Shown: in pieces, positions 1-10,841 of the stretch
How the letters are laid out: the number at the start of each line of letters is the position of its first letter
Numbering within the stretch: the stretch's first letter is position 1
DNA from: Harmothoe impar
Lineage: Eukaryota; Annelida; Polychaeta; Phyllodocida; Polynoidae
Length of the DNA: 64,000 bases
Assembly: GCA_947462335.1 (NCBI GenBank)
Contig: OX381718.1
Span: forward strand, 43,524,281-43,588,280
Direction of reading: 5' to 3'
Position numbers and translations under genes: made by a program
Notes under the pieces: model-generated
Told to the model about the DNA's origin: nothing
The model's database searches: none
Seen by the model: only the letters and a program-made list of their open reading frames with translations

Positions 1-1002
1 TGGGATTCACCAAAGCCTCGTCATTAGGGAAAATTGCTGTAAAAAGGCTTGCCCTCCCAGCTAACTGTACCAAATTTTGGTCACCCTCAAAGGGTTAAGG
101 GTGAGGGGTGTGAACATGGAGATGCACTGGAGGACAGGTGAGTGATGGGGCGTGCATGATTAGGACACTGTGGAGGAGAGGAGTTGACGGAGACATCCTC
201 ACTCACTTGGAGGTTGCCAATGATCAGTGTGAGCAACATAAGAAGTCAAAACTAAAATTTAAAAAGTGAAATGGAAAAATGGTTGGCCAGAGGGCTACCT
301 CTCTGGATGGTATCTAGAATAAAAGCTAGGACAGAAAGGACATGGGTGATGGGGGGAGAATAAAGACTGGCATACAGCAATCAAGCAGGCAGTCAGATTG
401 TGGTAATACAGATTGATTAAGAAACACAACCAACTTGATATTATGAGAGGGGAGGCGGTGGGTGAACTGCAACACCTTCAAGGTAATATGAGAAAAGGGA
501 GACGGGGACTGCACCTTCCCCGGGGACCACCAACCCTCATCCTCCCAGGGCAGTGAATGGGTCACATTTTAACCTGTTCCCCTGCATGTAAAGGATTCAA
601 TTCGATCCCAGAATTTGGATCATAACGGAAATAGAATTCTCTCAGCACCCAGCAAAAGTGCAAATTCCAGACATTTTTTCCCTGCAGGAAATCAAAAATA
701 ATACAGACAAACAGATGGTGTGGCTATTTACATCTCTACTGTTAATGTGCTATGCCCTTGGAAAACATTGCAGACATAGCTAGTTTTGTAACCAGAGCTG
801 TATTATCGTATGCATAATGCATCCTTGCAGGATTATATCAACCCTGTAGGTTTAACACAGGGGGTGTGAGCATCAACAGTCATGCCTATTTTGTGCTGAG
901 TAGTATACTATTAGTCTTGTTCTGAGTACTCTGTGTAAAATGATATCAGTAGTACAGTGTAAACCATGTCCCAAAAATACAGTGTCATTTAACACTTGCT
1001 CC
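1..1002. other. gene-less left flank, nothing recognised
   Basis: AT-rich sequence with no convincing coding region, RNA gene or clear repeat boundary. A short stretch near 85-96 (ctcaaagggttaag) resembles the right end of the MITE-A family seen downstream, but the expected subterminal GCACTATG motif is missing, so I do not call a copy. Confidence 0.5.
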
Positions 1003-1006
1003 TTAA

Positions 1007-1226
1007 CCCTTCAAGTGCCACACGGTTCTTTATTGCATGATGCCCTTCATCAACATCATGCATGAATGCAGCCCTGGTGGATAATCTACCAGAGCTGCAT
1101 TCATGGTGATCCTACATGGCTGATACACTCCAGAATGGTCAGCATGATGCATAATAAATGCAGCCCCTGTGCATTCATGCCGACCAAGAGCAACACGCAT
1201 TAATGCACTATGCTGTCCTTATAGGG
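1007..1226. mobile_element. MITE-A copy 1 (piggyBac-like, TTAA-flanked)
   Basis: TTAA lies immediately outside both ends (1003-1006 and 1227-1230). The left end reads CCCTTCAAGTGCC and the right end is its imperfect inverse. The interior contains the family's recurring words GCATGATGC, ATGAATGCAGCC and GCACTATG (here in degenerate form). It has no coding capacity. The TTAA target and CCCTTT-type termini match piggyBac-derived MITEs; that assignment is inference, since no transposase is present. Confidence 0.75.
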
Positions 1227-1230
1227 TTAA

Positions 1231-2435
1231 TAACTAATAACACCAGAATATGTTACTGATACACACAGTACAACATACACTGTGCCACCTAACATTAGTC
1301 TCTTAATATGCCATATTGATTAAAACCATGGTAATCAATAGATCTGTGAAGATTTATGCACAATGCATTAATGTACTCTCGTAATTTAGAAGTGCATGAT
1401 AGCTTACACAGGGTGGATATCCATCAAAGCAAAAAGGAAAGTACCACAAGCCATACACCTTTGTAAGGTCTGCAACCTAATGGAGGAAAGTAATTTAGAT
1501 ATACTAAACATATCTACCTCGTGAGGAGAATTGCAGACATGAGTCAAATATCTAGCTGTACATATACACTTTGCTAGTGCCATATATAAATAGAAGAAGG
1601 TGTCAAAGAAATATACTGTGGTTATTCCATTAGCTTTCTCAGTTGTGCATTCCAGGACTGTGCATTTGCCTCTTTCAGTAAAAGATAGATTTAAGATTTG
1701 CACCAACTACAAACAAGTGCCGATGCCATACGTTGATAGCACTTATGAATCATATTCAGTCACTTGCTGTCTACATCGTATTAGATATATACAGATAGGG
1801 TTAGATTATAACAATTTGTTGCTCCTGTGGCTGCAGGGTATAGTCTAGATTAGAGAGACTGTCAATGTTACCCAGGTACCTTAAGGGTCTCTCCTAAAAA
1901 AAGGCAGAGAGGAATGGGCGCCTCTACCCATAGATCTCCAGTCCTTTCTCTGGGAGACACAGTCAATCCCCTTACTAATCTTCTTCACAACTAGAGGGCA
2001 AGCATATTAATTCTCTACACTCCACAGACTTGAATAGGTACGTGGATATTTAGTGTAGCAAAACATTATATAACGTTAAAAACGTTATTCTGACGTATTT
2101 TTATTATCTGGGTATTAGAAGTCGGGCCATATTTGACAGTTAATGTACCCCCAACGATTTCCAAAGGCATTGCATAATGGTCCAAAGATTATATTTTCCT
2201 AAAACTAACTTCGATTTTAAGCATTGTTCTAGTGATAAATGGAGAGAAGGGTGTGACAAGCACATGATAAAAATATAAATCAGGTGCATACGTTAGTGCC
2301 ATAGGGTTAAATTCTTAGTCCTAATCATCGGCTATACTAACTTTCTGGCTTCACCTATGTACTTAGCTCATCAAAGTGGTGTACAGCAAGTGGAGGAGAT
2401 GCCCCAACAGCAGACTTCAGTTACAGCAGTATCTA
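1231..2435. other. gene-less stretch
   Basis: Only short frames on both strands, none recognisable. No tandem repeat or terminal inverted repeat was seen. Confidence 0.45.
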
Positions 2436-2481
2436 GCTGCTACTTAAAGGGGCATTCCAACCTCTCACACTTAACCACATA

Positions 2482-2679
2482 CACTCTAAGAACAGTGTGT
2501 TACGTTTACACACTTATTAACACGCTTTTCTGAAGCCACTTTTTACACACATTTTAGTATAACACACTATGCACTAAACACTCTTTGCCAAAAGTGTGTT
2601 GATCTCAAAAGTGTGTTGCAAATAATTATGTGTGTTTAACTCCTCATGCATGTTCCCGCAACACACTGTTCTTAGAGTG
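2482..2679. mobile_element. TA-flanked MITE with perfect 20-bp inverted ends
   Basis: The first 20 bases (2482-2501, starting CACTCTAAGAACAG) are the exact reverse complement of the last 20 (2660-2679). TA lies at both outer edges (2480-2481 and 2680-2681), as for Tc1/mariner-type insertions. A related sequence at about 10,246-10,305 carries the same flanks (ACCACATA followed by GTA-ACTAGAACAGTACTAG) without the insert, so an empty site exists in this window. No coding capacity. Confidence 0.88.
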
Positions 2680-2710
2680 TAGTATACTAGAACAGTACTA
2701 GAGTTGCGAG

Positions 2711-3896
2711 TTGTCAGAAAGAAAAAAAAAATCATAGAGTACTGTAGTGACAGCGGCATTCTCACCAAGAGTCCACATTTGTCTTTTTTATTTGTTTTAA
2801 TTAAATAACTAATTGCATGTTTATGATGACAGTTAGGCTTTCAAAAAGGTGCCCTGTACATTATTTGAATTGACTTGAGTTTTATCGTTTTATTTGGCAA
2901 GAATTACATTTACAAGTAAAGTATTTCAAATAAATGTCTAAATAAAAATAAATTGGTAAATGCACTTCACAGAAGCAGGCAAAGATGGCTTTGAGGATCA
3001 CATGTCGCAGTGTGGAGGTACAAAAGCCTCCCATCATGATTTAATTTACCAGGAGCTTCTCCAATTCCTGTGATACAGTATGGAAGGATTCCCAGTATGA
3101 TCCCCCAGAGTGTCCAACAACCAGTGCCTTAAACTTTTAACCATGGATCCTCTTTACAATTTAAAACCAAGGTTGGTCATTTAAAACGTTTTACTCACCC
3201 TCCTTAATAAAATGCCCATCATATTTCATCTACAAGATCCGCGTCTTTAAAATGGCGGCTTAGTCCGATCTCTTCCATAATTTAAATCCTACTTGTGTCC
3301 AGATGTCATCACAATATGATATTTGGAGGATGTGGCACAAAAGAAATTTCTCTTTCGACGATACAGCCCAAATAGGGTTTCGTATAGTCCTTTATAGTTT
3401 ATTTCCAATGGGCTCATAGCATGTCTTACAAAAGTAGTAAATTTAACCTAAAACTGATAATTCATTGAATTTAAACTGATATGCTGCTCAATTAAAGACT
3501 GCATTGTGGGGAATAGGATTAAATAAGTAGACAGCACATGCAGTCTAGTCATAGTGAGAATGCTGGCTCATTTCTAACAAGATTGCTTTTCGGGCCCTAA
3601 TCATCGGACGTCGGCTCGCTCACTTTAAATAGTGCTTAATCCAGTGAGATATAACTCTACATGAATCGACCCCTTCTAGGTGCTTCTAGGTCAAAGATGG
3701 ATGTCAATAGATCCCCTGTGGCCGTGTCTGATGTCTCACGTCTTCTAAACCTGCCTATAAATCTGTGTGAATGTTGTTGAGGGTGGCACACCCGGGTACA
3801 AGGTGACACGCCTTCAGCTAATTTTACATGACATGAGGGGCTAATGGTCCATGTAGCAAGTCAACATGATTTACTACAGCATTGGGACATATATGG
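2711..3896. other. gene-less stretch
   Basis: AT-rich DNA with no supported gene, RNA or repeat boundary. It runs up to the minisatellite. Confidence 0.45.
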
Positions 3897-4468
3897 GAGC
3901 GATGGGAGTGATGAGGGAGCAATGGGGGACCAAAGGGGGACCAAAGGGGGACCAAAGGGGGACCAAAGGGGGAGCAATGGGGGAGCAATGGGAGAGCAAT
4001 GGGAGAGCAATGGGGGAGCAATGGGGGAGCAATGGGAGAGCAATGGGAGAGCTATAGAGGGAGGGATGCAGGGGCCGATGAAGGAGCGATGGAGGGAGCG
4101 ATGGTGGAAGCAATGGAGGAAGCGATGGAGGGAGCGATGGAGGGAGCGATGGAGGGAGCGATGAAGGGAGTGATGGAGGAGCGGTGGAGGGAGCGATGAA
4201 GGAGCGGTGGAGGGAGCGATGGAGGCAGCAATGGAGGCAGCAATGGAGGAAGCAATGGAGGAAGCGTTGGAGGGAGTGATGGAGGGAGTGATGAAGGGAG
4301 TGATGAAGGAGCGGTGGAGGGAGCGATGGAGGGAGCGATGGAGGGAGTGATGGAGGGAGCAATGGAGGGAGTGATGGAGGGAGCGATGGAGGGAGCAATG
4401 GAGGGAGTGATGGAGGGAGTGATGGAGGGAGCGATGGGGGGAGTGATGGAGGGAGCGATGGGGGGAGG
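3897..4468. repeat. 12-bp minisatellite (GGGGGACCAAAG then AGGGAGCGATGG units)
   Basis: About 570 bp of 12-bp tandem units. The left part is built of GGGGGACCAAAG, then GGGAGAGCAATG-type units; from about 4,080 the units become AGGGAGCGATGG and variants. Because 12 is divisible by three, several frames on both strands stay open over long distances; the apparent proteins (Ser/Leu/His-rich or Pro-rich on the minus strand, Met/Gly/Glu-rich on the plus) are translations of the repeat and not genes. Strong purine strand asymmetry. Confidence 0.95.
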
Positions 4469-4831
4469 TCAATGAATCTCAACTGCCTGTTGCTCATGTT
4501 TGTTTGCATTGAATTACAGAAGAGGATGATACTTAGGTCTGTTGGGATATGCGGACACACAACAATGGTGATCCCAATCATAACGCAGAACACACATACA
4601 CCTAGATCTGATTCAAAATAGGCTACAAATGGCCTAAATTCCTGACCAGGACGAATACAAGAGGTAATAATACAATATGATAAAATACAAATCAACCATA
4701 TCCTGGTTGTCGAATAATGGACACTCCCATACTGCATCCCTACACAAGCCCTGGAGGAGTCACTTTGGTGGCAGAAGAGGCTGGAGGAACGCAATAGAAG
4801 AAGCCACTTAGTGGTACCCTTCATTAGGGAA
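4469..4831. other. short gene-less spacer
   Basis: Non-repetitive DNA between the minisatellite and the next MITE-A copy. Nothing recognised. Confidence 0.4.
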
Positions 4832-5093
4832 CCCGTTAAGGGCCACATAGTGCCTCATAGTGCTTTAATGCATCATGCCCTTTGTCGTCATGATGCATGG
4901 ATGCAGCCTTGTCGAGTCGACTCGCTAGGGCTAAAATCAAGCATCATGCCAACCTTTCAGGAGCGTGGCAAGCCTCTAGGTTTGGTATGATGCTTGAATG
5001 CAGTAATTGCAAGCTACTCACCAGGCCTGCATTAATGCATCATACACGACAAAGGGCATATTTCATTGAAGTACTATGCGACCCTTAAAGTGT
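4832..5093. mobile_element. MITE-A copy 2
   Basis: Begins ACCCGTTAAGGGCC and ends GACCCTTAAAGTGTTAG, the family's inverted termini. The interior holds CATAGTGCTTTAATGCATC, GATGCATGGATGCAGCC and a CACCAGGCCTGCATTAATG motif. The TTAA flanks are degraded. Confidence 0.75.
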
Positions 5094-5342
5094 TAGGTAC
5101 TGTCACTGTATGGATGCCTTCAGAGTAAGACTCGTCATTCTAGCAGATACCACCAGCAGGGATGGGGTGGGGTGACATGAGTGTGGGGTTGGGGGGGGGG
5201 GAGGGCAGGGAGGGGGGGTAGAGCAATGTGGAGGACACTGAATGTAAGGGATGGGTATAAAGAACGAATCATTTATCGCTAGATGGGCGTTGGGCAAGCT
5301 TGGTGAATTGCTTCACATATTTCTGACTGACCGCTTCACATA
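5094..5342. other. gene-less spacer with G-rich tract
   Basis: Contains a G-rich run around 5,162-5,220. Nothing else recognised. Confidence 0.4.
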
Positions 5343-5573
5343 CTGTAAAACCTTGGTTATAAGCTGACCATGGTTATAAGCCAATGTGAGTTTGGGAGTA
5401 AAAATTCGGCTCATAACAAAAGTGCTTGAAATTTGTTTTCACCATGTTCCTACATTATTAAAACCTCGCCTATACACCTATAAGCCAAATGGGCATTTGG
5501 GGTTTAAAATTCACATGACTTATAAAAAATCAAAACGCCTAATAAAATTGGACTTGTAACAGAGGTTTTACGG
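5343..5573. mobile_element. TA-flanked MITE with CTGTAAAACC ends
   Basis: The left end reads CTGTAAAACCTTGGTTATAA; the reverse complement of the right end begins CCGTAAAACCTCTGTTACAA. TA lies outside both (5341-5342 and 5574-5575). About 230 bp, non-coding, and the imperfect inverted ends suggest an older Tc1/mariner-type MITE. Confidence 0.75.
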
Positions 5574-5740
5574 TAGTTATGTCTGGGAAATGTTCCCTGT
5601 CCAATGAAATGTTTACCCCCCCCCCTACATGCTAATAAATGGCTAGTCCTTCCCACTGTGTAGAGCCCTGAATGTGCTGGAGGAGGTGGGTATGTGCCGT
5701 GTGTGTGAAGCTGGTTAAACACAACCTCCAGGGTGGTTAA

Positions 5741-6027
5741 CCCTTTAAGGATGGCATGTCGCTAAAATACGGTATTTGTTGTTATGATGCACCAATGCAG
5801 CCCTGGCAAGTAACTCGCCGGTGCTGCATTGGGACATCATACCGACCCTTTGTGGGTGTTTCAACCCCATATGGTCGACATGATGCTTAAATGCAGCACT
5901 GGCGAATTACTCACCAGGACCCATAAAGCCAGACTGGCGAATTACTCGCCAGGGCTGCATTTATAGATCATAATGACCAAGGGCATGATGCATGAAAGCA
6001 CTAATGCATTATGCCATCCTTAAAGTG
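5741..6027. mobile_element. MITE-A copy 3
   Basis: Flanked by TTAA on both sides (5737-5740 and 6028-6031). Starts CCCTTTAAGGATGG and ends CCATCCTTAAAGTG. Contains CTGGCGAATTACTCRCCAGG-type hairpins, one of them apparently duplicated (5,908-5,963), which makes this copy longer than its relatives. Confidence 0.82.
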
Positions 6028-6055
6028 TTAAGTAGGCCGTACAATCTTAGATATT

Positions 6056-6132
6056 ACCATATGCTATTTTCAAGCACCATGACGACCAAAGGCATGATGC
6101 ATTAAGGCATTATAATAGTCCTCAAAGGGTTA
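6056..6132. mobile_element. MITE-A fragment (right half)
   Basis: Matches only the right end of the family: GCATGATGCATTAAGGCA followed by GTCCTCAAAGGGTTAG. The left half is missing. Confidence 0.55.
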
Positions 6133-7178
6133 GACGGAGCCTCCAGGGTGGGTTGACGTCTTGGCGTGCAGGAGAGGAGATGTCCTCATGGAGTGGTGTC
6201 CCTCAGTGCTACTCAGAGTGCATAGAGGCTCACTTCATGTACCACAAACTCCTGTGTATCACCTGTGTATAACCCTATTGATACTGATAGCCCGCACCTC
6301 ACCTTTGGCAGTGGAGAATCCTATACCCTGCATCTGGGTTATGGAAAATCGTCATTTTTCCTACCGTACTATACTAATAGAGCCCACGTATTATCCACAT
6401 CTAGACTTTGAGAATAACACGCACTGGAAGTTTGCTTCGGGTATAAGTTATACCTAGGGATTTATGATTATGAGAGCGTATATAATTATAGTGTCATAAT
6501 GGCCTTATTGTTCAGGTGTTGTTTGTACCTTTTGTCTTTGATGGTGCCTATAATTATAGATATTGAATCATACCATACCGTCGTGCTTAGGCCCCCGTCT
6601 CTTATACATTTGGATCCCTATATATCCCCGGCGCTTATACAAGACCGGCACTTTCGCCAGATCATATTTTATGCTTAAGAATGAGAATGATTTCATGACC
6701 CCTCTATACCCCCGGCATTTATTCAAACCCTGACGTTTAAACTGTACAGTATATCATTATTTGCAAATATCAAAATAAAATATAAGGAAAGCTTATAAAT
6801 AAACAAAAGTCATAAACGAACTTGCAGTAACAACAGGCATACAATATAGCACGCAGATATCAAGTCCCCATATTGTTAAACTGTTCTGATACTATCTCAA
6901 TCACAGACAAGGATAAGTCCTCCCAAGTCCCCTTCATATCATTGTATATATATGTATTTACAGATTTTAGATATTTAAGACAGTAAGATACAATCATGCA
7001 TACTTCTGAGGCATTAGTTAGCAAACCACTCATAGCCAGAGATATTACAGTGCCATATACGCAGTACATGTATAATTATCACAACTCATCCATGCGGTGT
7101 ATGATATCTGGGACACACACACACACACATACATACACACATTCAAAACTGGCTAACAGAGCTAAATAGGGTAGCCAT
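6133..7178. other. gene-less stretch
   Basis: Contains a short CA repeat near 7,112-7,140 and AT-rich sequence. No supported gene. Confidence 0.45.
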
Positions 7179-7182
7179 TTAA

Positions 7183-7418
7183 ACCTTTCAAGTCCACATA
7201 GTGCTTTAATGTGTTATCCATGAATGCAGCCATGGTGAGTCTACTCTCCAGGGCTGCATTAATGCATCATGCCATCCCTTTGGGACTGTATCAATCCCGT
7301 AGGTTCAGCATGATGCTTGAAGGCAGCCCTGGCGGGTTAGTCACTAGGGCTGCATTCATGCATCATGACAATGTATGATGTAATACACTAAAGCACTATG
7401 CTACCCTTAAAGTGTTAG
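7183..7418. mobile_element. MITE-A copy 4
   Basis: Starts ACCTTTCAAGTCCACATAG and ends CTACCCTTAAAGTGTTAG. Contains the two internal GCAGCC...GGGCTGCATT hairpins and the AGCATGATGCTTGAAGGC mid-motif. Confidence 0.78.
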
Positions 7419-7830
7419 GAAAATATTTACTTTGGGGGTTCGAGGCCCTGAAAGACATTGCAATGCAGGACCGAGCAAAGTTCAAACACACAGACTACAC
7501 ACACAGAGATAATTGTAAGCGCGGACCTGATAGGAAGCAGGGTGTAGTGGACCTTGTATGGATCAGCCATTGTTAGTAGGTTGTAGGAGGGGGGTGTTGG
7601 ATGCTCACTCGGGGGCCCTTGGAAACAGGGGTAGGATCTGAAATGAGGAAGAAAATGCATGTGCTTTTGAATCTCACTGTAATAGGGTATGGGGCTTCCA
7701 GGTTTTACAGAAGGAAGGGAACTGGTAGAATGAACAGTGGACCTTCCTCATAATAATTATTATTTTTATTAATGTATAACACAATATTATTGTTTCATTA
7801 ACATACTAAAGAACACCATTAAAGTAAAAC
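7419..7830. other. gene-less stretch
   Basis: No gene recognised; an AT-only patch lies around 7,750-7,800. Confidence 0.4.
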
Positions 7831-7942
7831 TTTAGGGGCAACATAATGCGTAAATGCATTATGTCATTTAGCCGCCATGCATTTATGAATGCAGCCATGG
7901 CATATTATAACAGTAAAACACTATGCTGCCCTTAAATGGCTA
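7831..7942. mobile_element. MITE-A, internally deleted copy
   Basis: Only about 110 bp: left-end words (GGGGCAACATAATGCG) and right-end words (CACTATGCTGCCCTTAAA) with one GAATGCAGCCATGGC motif between. Most of the interior is missing. Confidence 0.6.
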
Positions 7943-8063
7943 AGATTAACTGGGAAAGATGTTTATAGGTATGGTAACCTGGCAATGTCGGCAGATAACC
8001 TAAACCTGCAATGGAGACGTTTTTATGCCTTTCCCTTTCATCTATGCACACATCATAAATTAA

Positions 8064-8288
8064 CCATTTAAGGACGGTCTGTGGCTAAGATATGTCATTT
8101 GTCGTTATGATGCACCAACTCGGCACTGCTGCATTAGTGCATCATACCAACCCTTCAGGAGTGACTCAGCTCTGTAGGGTCGGAATGACGGTTGAATGCA
8201 GCCCTGGCGAGTTAGTCACCAGGGCTGCATTGATGTATCATAACAACCATTGGCATGACACATCAATGCATTATGCCATCCTTAAAGT
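8064..8288. mobile_element. MITE-A copy 5
   Basis: TTAA precedes the left end (8060-8063). The element begins CCATTTAAGGACGGTC and ends CCATCCTTAAAGT. It holds a clear hairpin whose arms are GCAGCCCTGGCGAG and the inverse CACCAGGGCTGC (about 8,199-8,229). Confidence 0.78.
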
Positions 8289-8451
8289 AGGCCGCTCTGT
8301 CTCAGATATTACCAAATACTGTTTTCATGACATCAATAACCTGTCTTACTATCGTAATATATCACAGGAAAAGGGTGTGGTTAGAAATTGAAATGAGGGG
8401 AATACAAACTATGAAGGCCCCTGGATACCTGCTACACTGTAACAGCTTTAA

Positions 8452-8675
8452 CCCTTACAGGACGACATGTTGCCTTAAAGCAACATTTGTCATCATGATG
8501 CACCAATGCAGTGCCAGCGAGTAGCTCGCCAGCACTTAGTGCATCATGCCGACCTTATTTTTGGGAGTGTATGAATCCCGTAGGATGAGCATGGGGCAAT
8601 AATGCAGCACTGGCTAGTCACTTGCCAGGGCTGCATCCAGAGCACATTAAAGCATTTTGCGGGCCTTAAAGGGTT
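8452..8675. mobile_element. MITE-A copy 6
   Basis: TTAA at 8448-8451, then CCCTTACAGGACGAC; the right end reads GGGCCTTAAAGGGTTT. Includes the GTGCCAGCGAGTAGCTCGCC hairpin and a CACTTGCCAGGGCTGCAT motif. Confidence 0.78.
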
Positions 8676-8840
8676 TGCATGTTGCCCCATAGTACCTTAC
8701 GGGACACCAAATATAAAACACTACAAATAATTACTAACCACAAATATATAATAACATAGCATGTGGTATAGTACCACAGTGGAGGCTTTGTACGGACAGC
8801 CTGGAGATGCATGTCACATGATGACCCATGTGACCCCTTA

Positions 8841-9093
8841 CCCTTTGAGGGCCGCATAGTGCTTTACTGTGGTATGCCATTTGCTGTCACGATGTATGAA
8901 TGCACCGCTTGTGAGTCTGTTCGCCAGGCCTGCAGGGAATGCATCATGCCGATCTTTCATGAGTGTATCAACCCCAGAGGGTCACGATGATGCTTGAATG
9001 CAGCTTTGATGAGTTATTCACCAGGCCTGCATTCATGCATCATGACGACAATGGACATGATGCATTAACGCTCTATGCGGGCCTTAAAGTGCT
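8841..9093. mobile_element. MITE-A copy 7
   Basis: Starts CCCTTTGAGGGCCGCATAG and ends GGGCCTTAAAGTGCTC, with the usual GATGCTTGAATGCAGC centre and CACCAGGCCTGCATTCATG motif. The left flank is CTTA, close to TTAA. Confidence 0.78.
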
Positions 9094-10245
9094 CTAACTG
9101 TGATCCACACTGTTTTATTCGCCCGTATAACATTGCTTTATTTGACCTGTTTCTGGTTACAATCCTCAGTCCTTACACATGCACCACCCAGACAGGTACA
9201 GTCTCCTTCTACTATGTCCTCACCTTTTTTTTATTTCACCAATCTTATCATTTTCTCAGCATATTTTATTTGCAATAATTTCTTTTCTGTCTCTGCAGGG
9301 AGGCTCTGCTATACGTCTAAAGCCCAGCCGGCTGTAGCAAATAAACCATGGAGCTTTTTCAGGATGGGAGAAAAATGGGTTTGTATTATAAAAGTGTGAG
9401 TTTGTGCAGGTGTTGGGTGTCCCTGGGGGTGTCATGGCAGTAAACATGCATGGTTTTATCAATCCAGGGGGGGGGGGGTACTCGGGTCTAAAATGGCTAA
9501 CCACGGTGTGAGGAAGGGAACGGTCGATCTAAAAGAGAAGGGGGGGGGGGAGGGAGGCAGTGACTCTCTGCACTCCTCATGGGGTTCGGTAACTCAAGAG
9601 GGCGGAGCAAGTAATTAGGTATCAGTGAGATGTTTATGTAGAAATACAAGAAGTGTAACTATTATCACTGTATGCTTCTTTTTTTTTTAAATAGATGATT
9701 CACTATGCTTAAGTATAAGAAGGGCTGTATTCAATGCCCCTTTCCATTGAATACAATGTGGCCGTATTCAATGAGCTAAGAAAACACTGTCTTTCCTTCA
9801 TTAGATGGCTTTAAATTTTCTTTTAAATGCAAATGCCAACTACATTGATACCTCTCTGCCATATTCACTCATGGGTGCTGGGGTATATTCCACGAGACCG
9901 CTGGCCCTAGCCGCCACTCATGAAATACGACAGAGACGGTATCAAAGGGCGTTGGCATTTGTCTATTTATTTGCATCAGGAATTAAATGTACAAATACGA
10001 TGAACATGGGCAATGGTTCATCTATATGTAATCTTGGGGATGGTGAACTGCATTTAGTAGGGGTGGTGATTTTATGGCTCCTGATTTTAGGTTGGCGGTA
10101 GTTGTGCAGTTGGCGGGTCCTGTCAAAGATTCAGTGCCCCCCCCCCCCAGCTTTATCCTGGAGTAAGATGCCTGGTATCCTGCTGACAGGGGTGTGTGTA
10201 GGAGGACAGACGGGTTGAGTATTATAGCCATGTAAGGGCTGCTTT
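9094..10245. other. gene-less stretch
   Basis: Several homopolymer G or C runs (near 9,468, 9,541 and 10,137). Short frames exist near 9,100-9,400 but match nothing I recognise. From about 10,230 the sequence matches the flanks of the 2.48-kb MITE. Confidence 0.45.
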
Positions 10246-10328
10246 AAAGGGGCAATCTCGCCACTCGCACTTTACCACATAGTAGACTAGAACAGTACTA
10301 GAATTGAATATGCTACTTTAATACCATA

Positions 10329-10540
10329 CACTGTAAAATATTGGTTGCCATTTTTGTAGGTGTACAGTAACCCATTTTTGTAGGTGTACAGTAAATTCTA
10401 CTGTAGGTGTTACACCTACAGTAGAATTTACTGTACACTTACAAAAATGGCACAGTTTATTGTATGTCAACAATAGAAACTATTGTACATCTATAGTAGA
10501 GTCTACTGTGTACCTACACTAATTATAACTATTTACAGTG
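10329..10540. mobile_element. TA-flanked CACTGTAAA MITE with long internal palindrome
   Basis: Starts CACTGTAAAATA and ends TATTTACAGTG with TA outside both ends. Inside, 10,372-10,410 and 10,412-10,450 are 39-bp inverted arms with one mismatch and almost no loop, built of CATTTTTGTAGGTGTACAG and its complement; a partial direct copy of the left arm precedes it at 10,349. The ends match the MITEs at 58,956 and 59,827. Confidence 0.82.
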
Positions 10541-10611
10541 TAGCCAGTTTGTCGGCACAATGCATGAATGCAGCCGGGACAGGCAACTTGCCAGTGTTGT
10601 GTTCATGCATT
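10541..10611. mobile_element. MITE-A copy 8, left part, split by the Ngaro-like element
   Basis: Reads TTTGTCGGCACAATGCATG, GAATGCAGCC and TTCATGCATT in MITE-A order, then stops exactly where the Ngaro-like element begins. The rest of the copy resumes at 16,333. Its own left end is missing next to the TA MITE. Confidence 0.75.
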
Positions 10612-10786
10612 GTGCGTAATGAAGTATGCATTACGATTAATGATCATAAAGAGTGGAGATAGACTGGAGCGCGCCAAACCCGCCGGATAACACTCAGCGT
10701 CCCAAACGGACGCGCCCCCGTGCGGGCTACTAAGGAACTAACTCTTTTCGCTCTACAACTCAAAGAGCTAACATCTATAATTTGTT
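10612..10786 (+). repeat. A1 terminal repeat of Ngaro-like element
   Basis: 175 bp, repeated without visible change at 15,890-16,064. Three bases in from the end is an inverted pair CGTAATG (10,615-10,621) and CATTACG (10,629-10,635) separated by 7 bp, a likely recombinase-binding core (inference). Confidence 0.92.
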
Positions 10787-10841
10787 TTATCGGCGGTATA
10801 CCCCCTTTTCTGTCGTCGAAATTACATCACGACGACTGAAA

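Noticed and set aside
3861..4848. 324- and 203-codon minus-strand frames rich in Pro, Leu, Ser and His
   Set aside because: They are translations of the 12-bp minisatellite; the non-repeat part has no recognisable domain.
9100..9399. 99-codon plus-strand frame with a CTCTGCAG acceptor-like site
   Set aside because: No recognisable domain and no matching donor or neighbouring exon; a single splice-like word is expected by chance.
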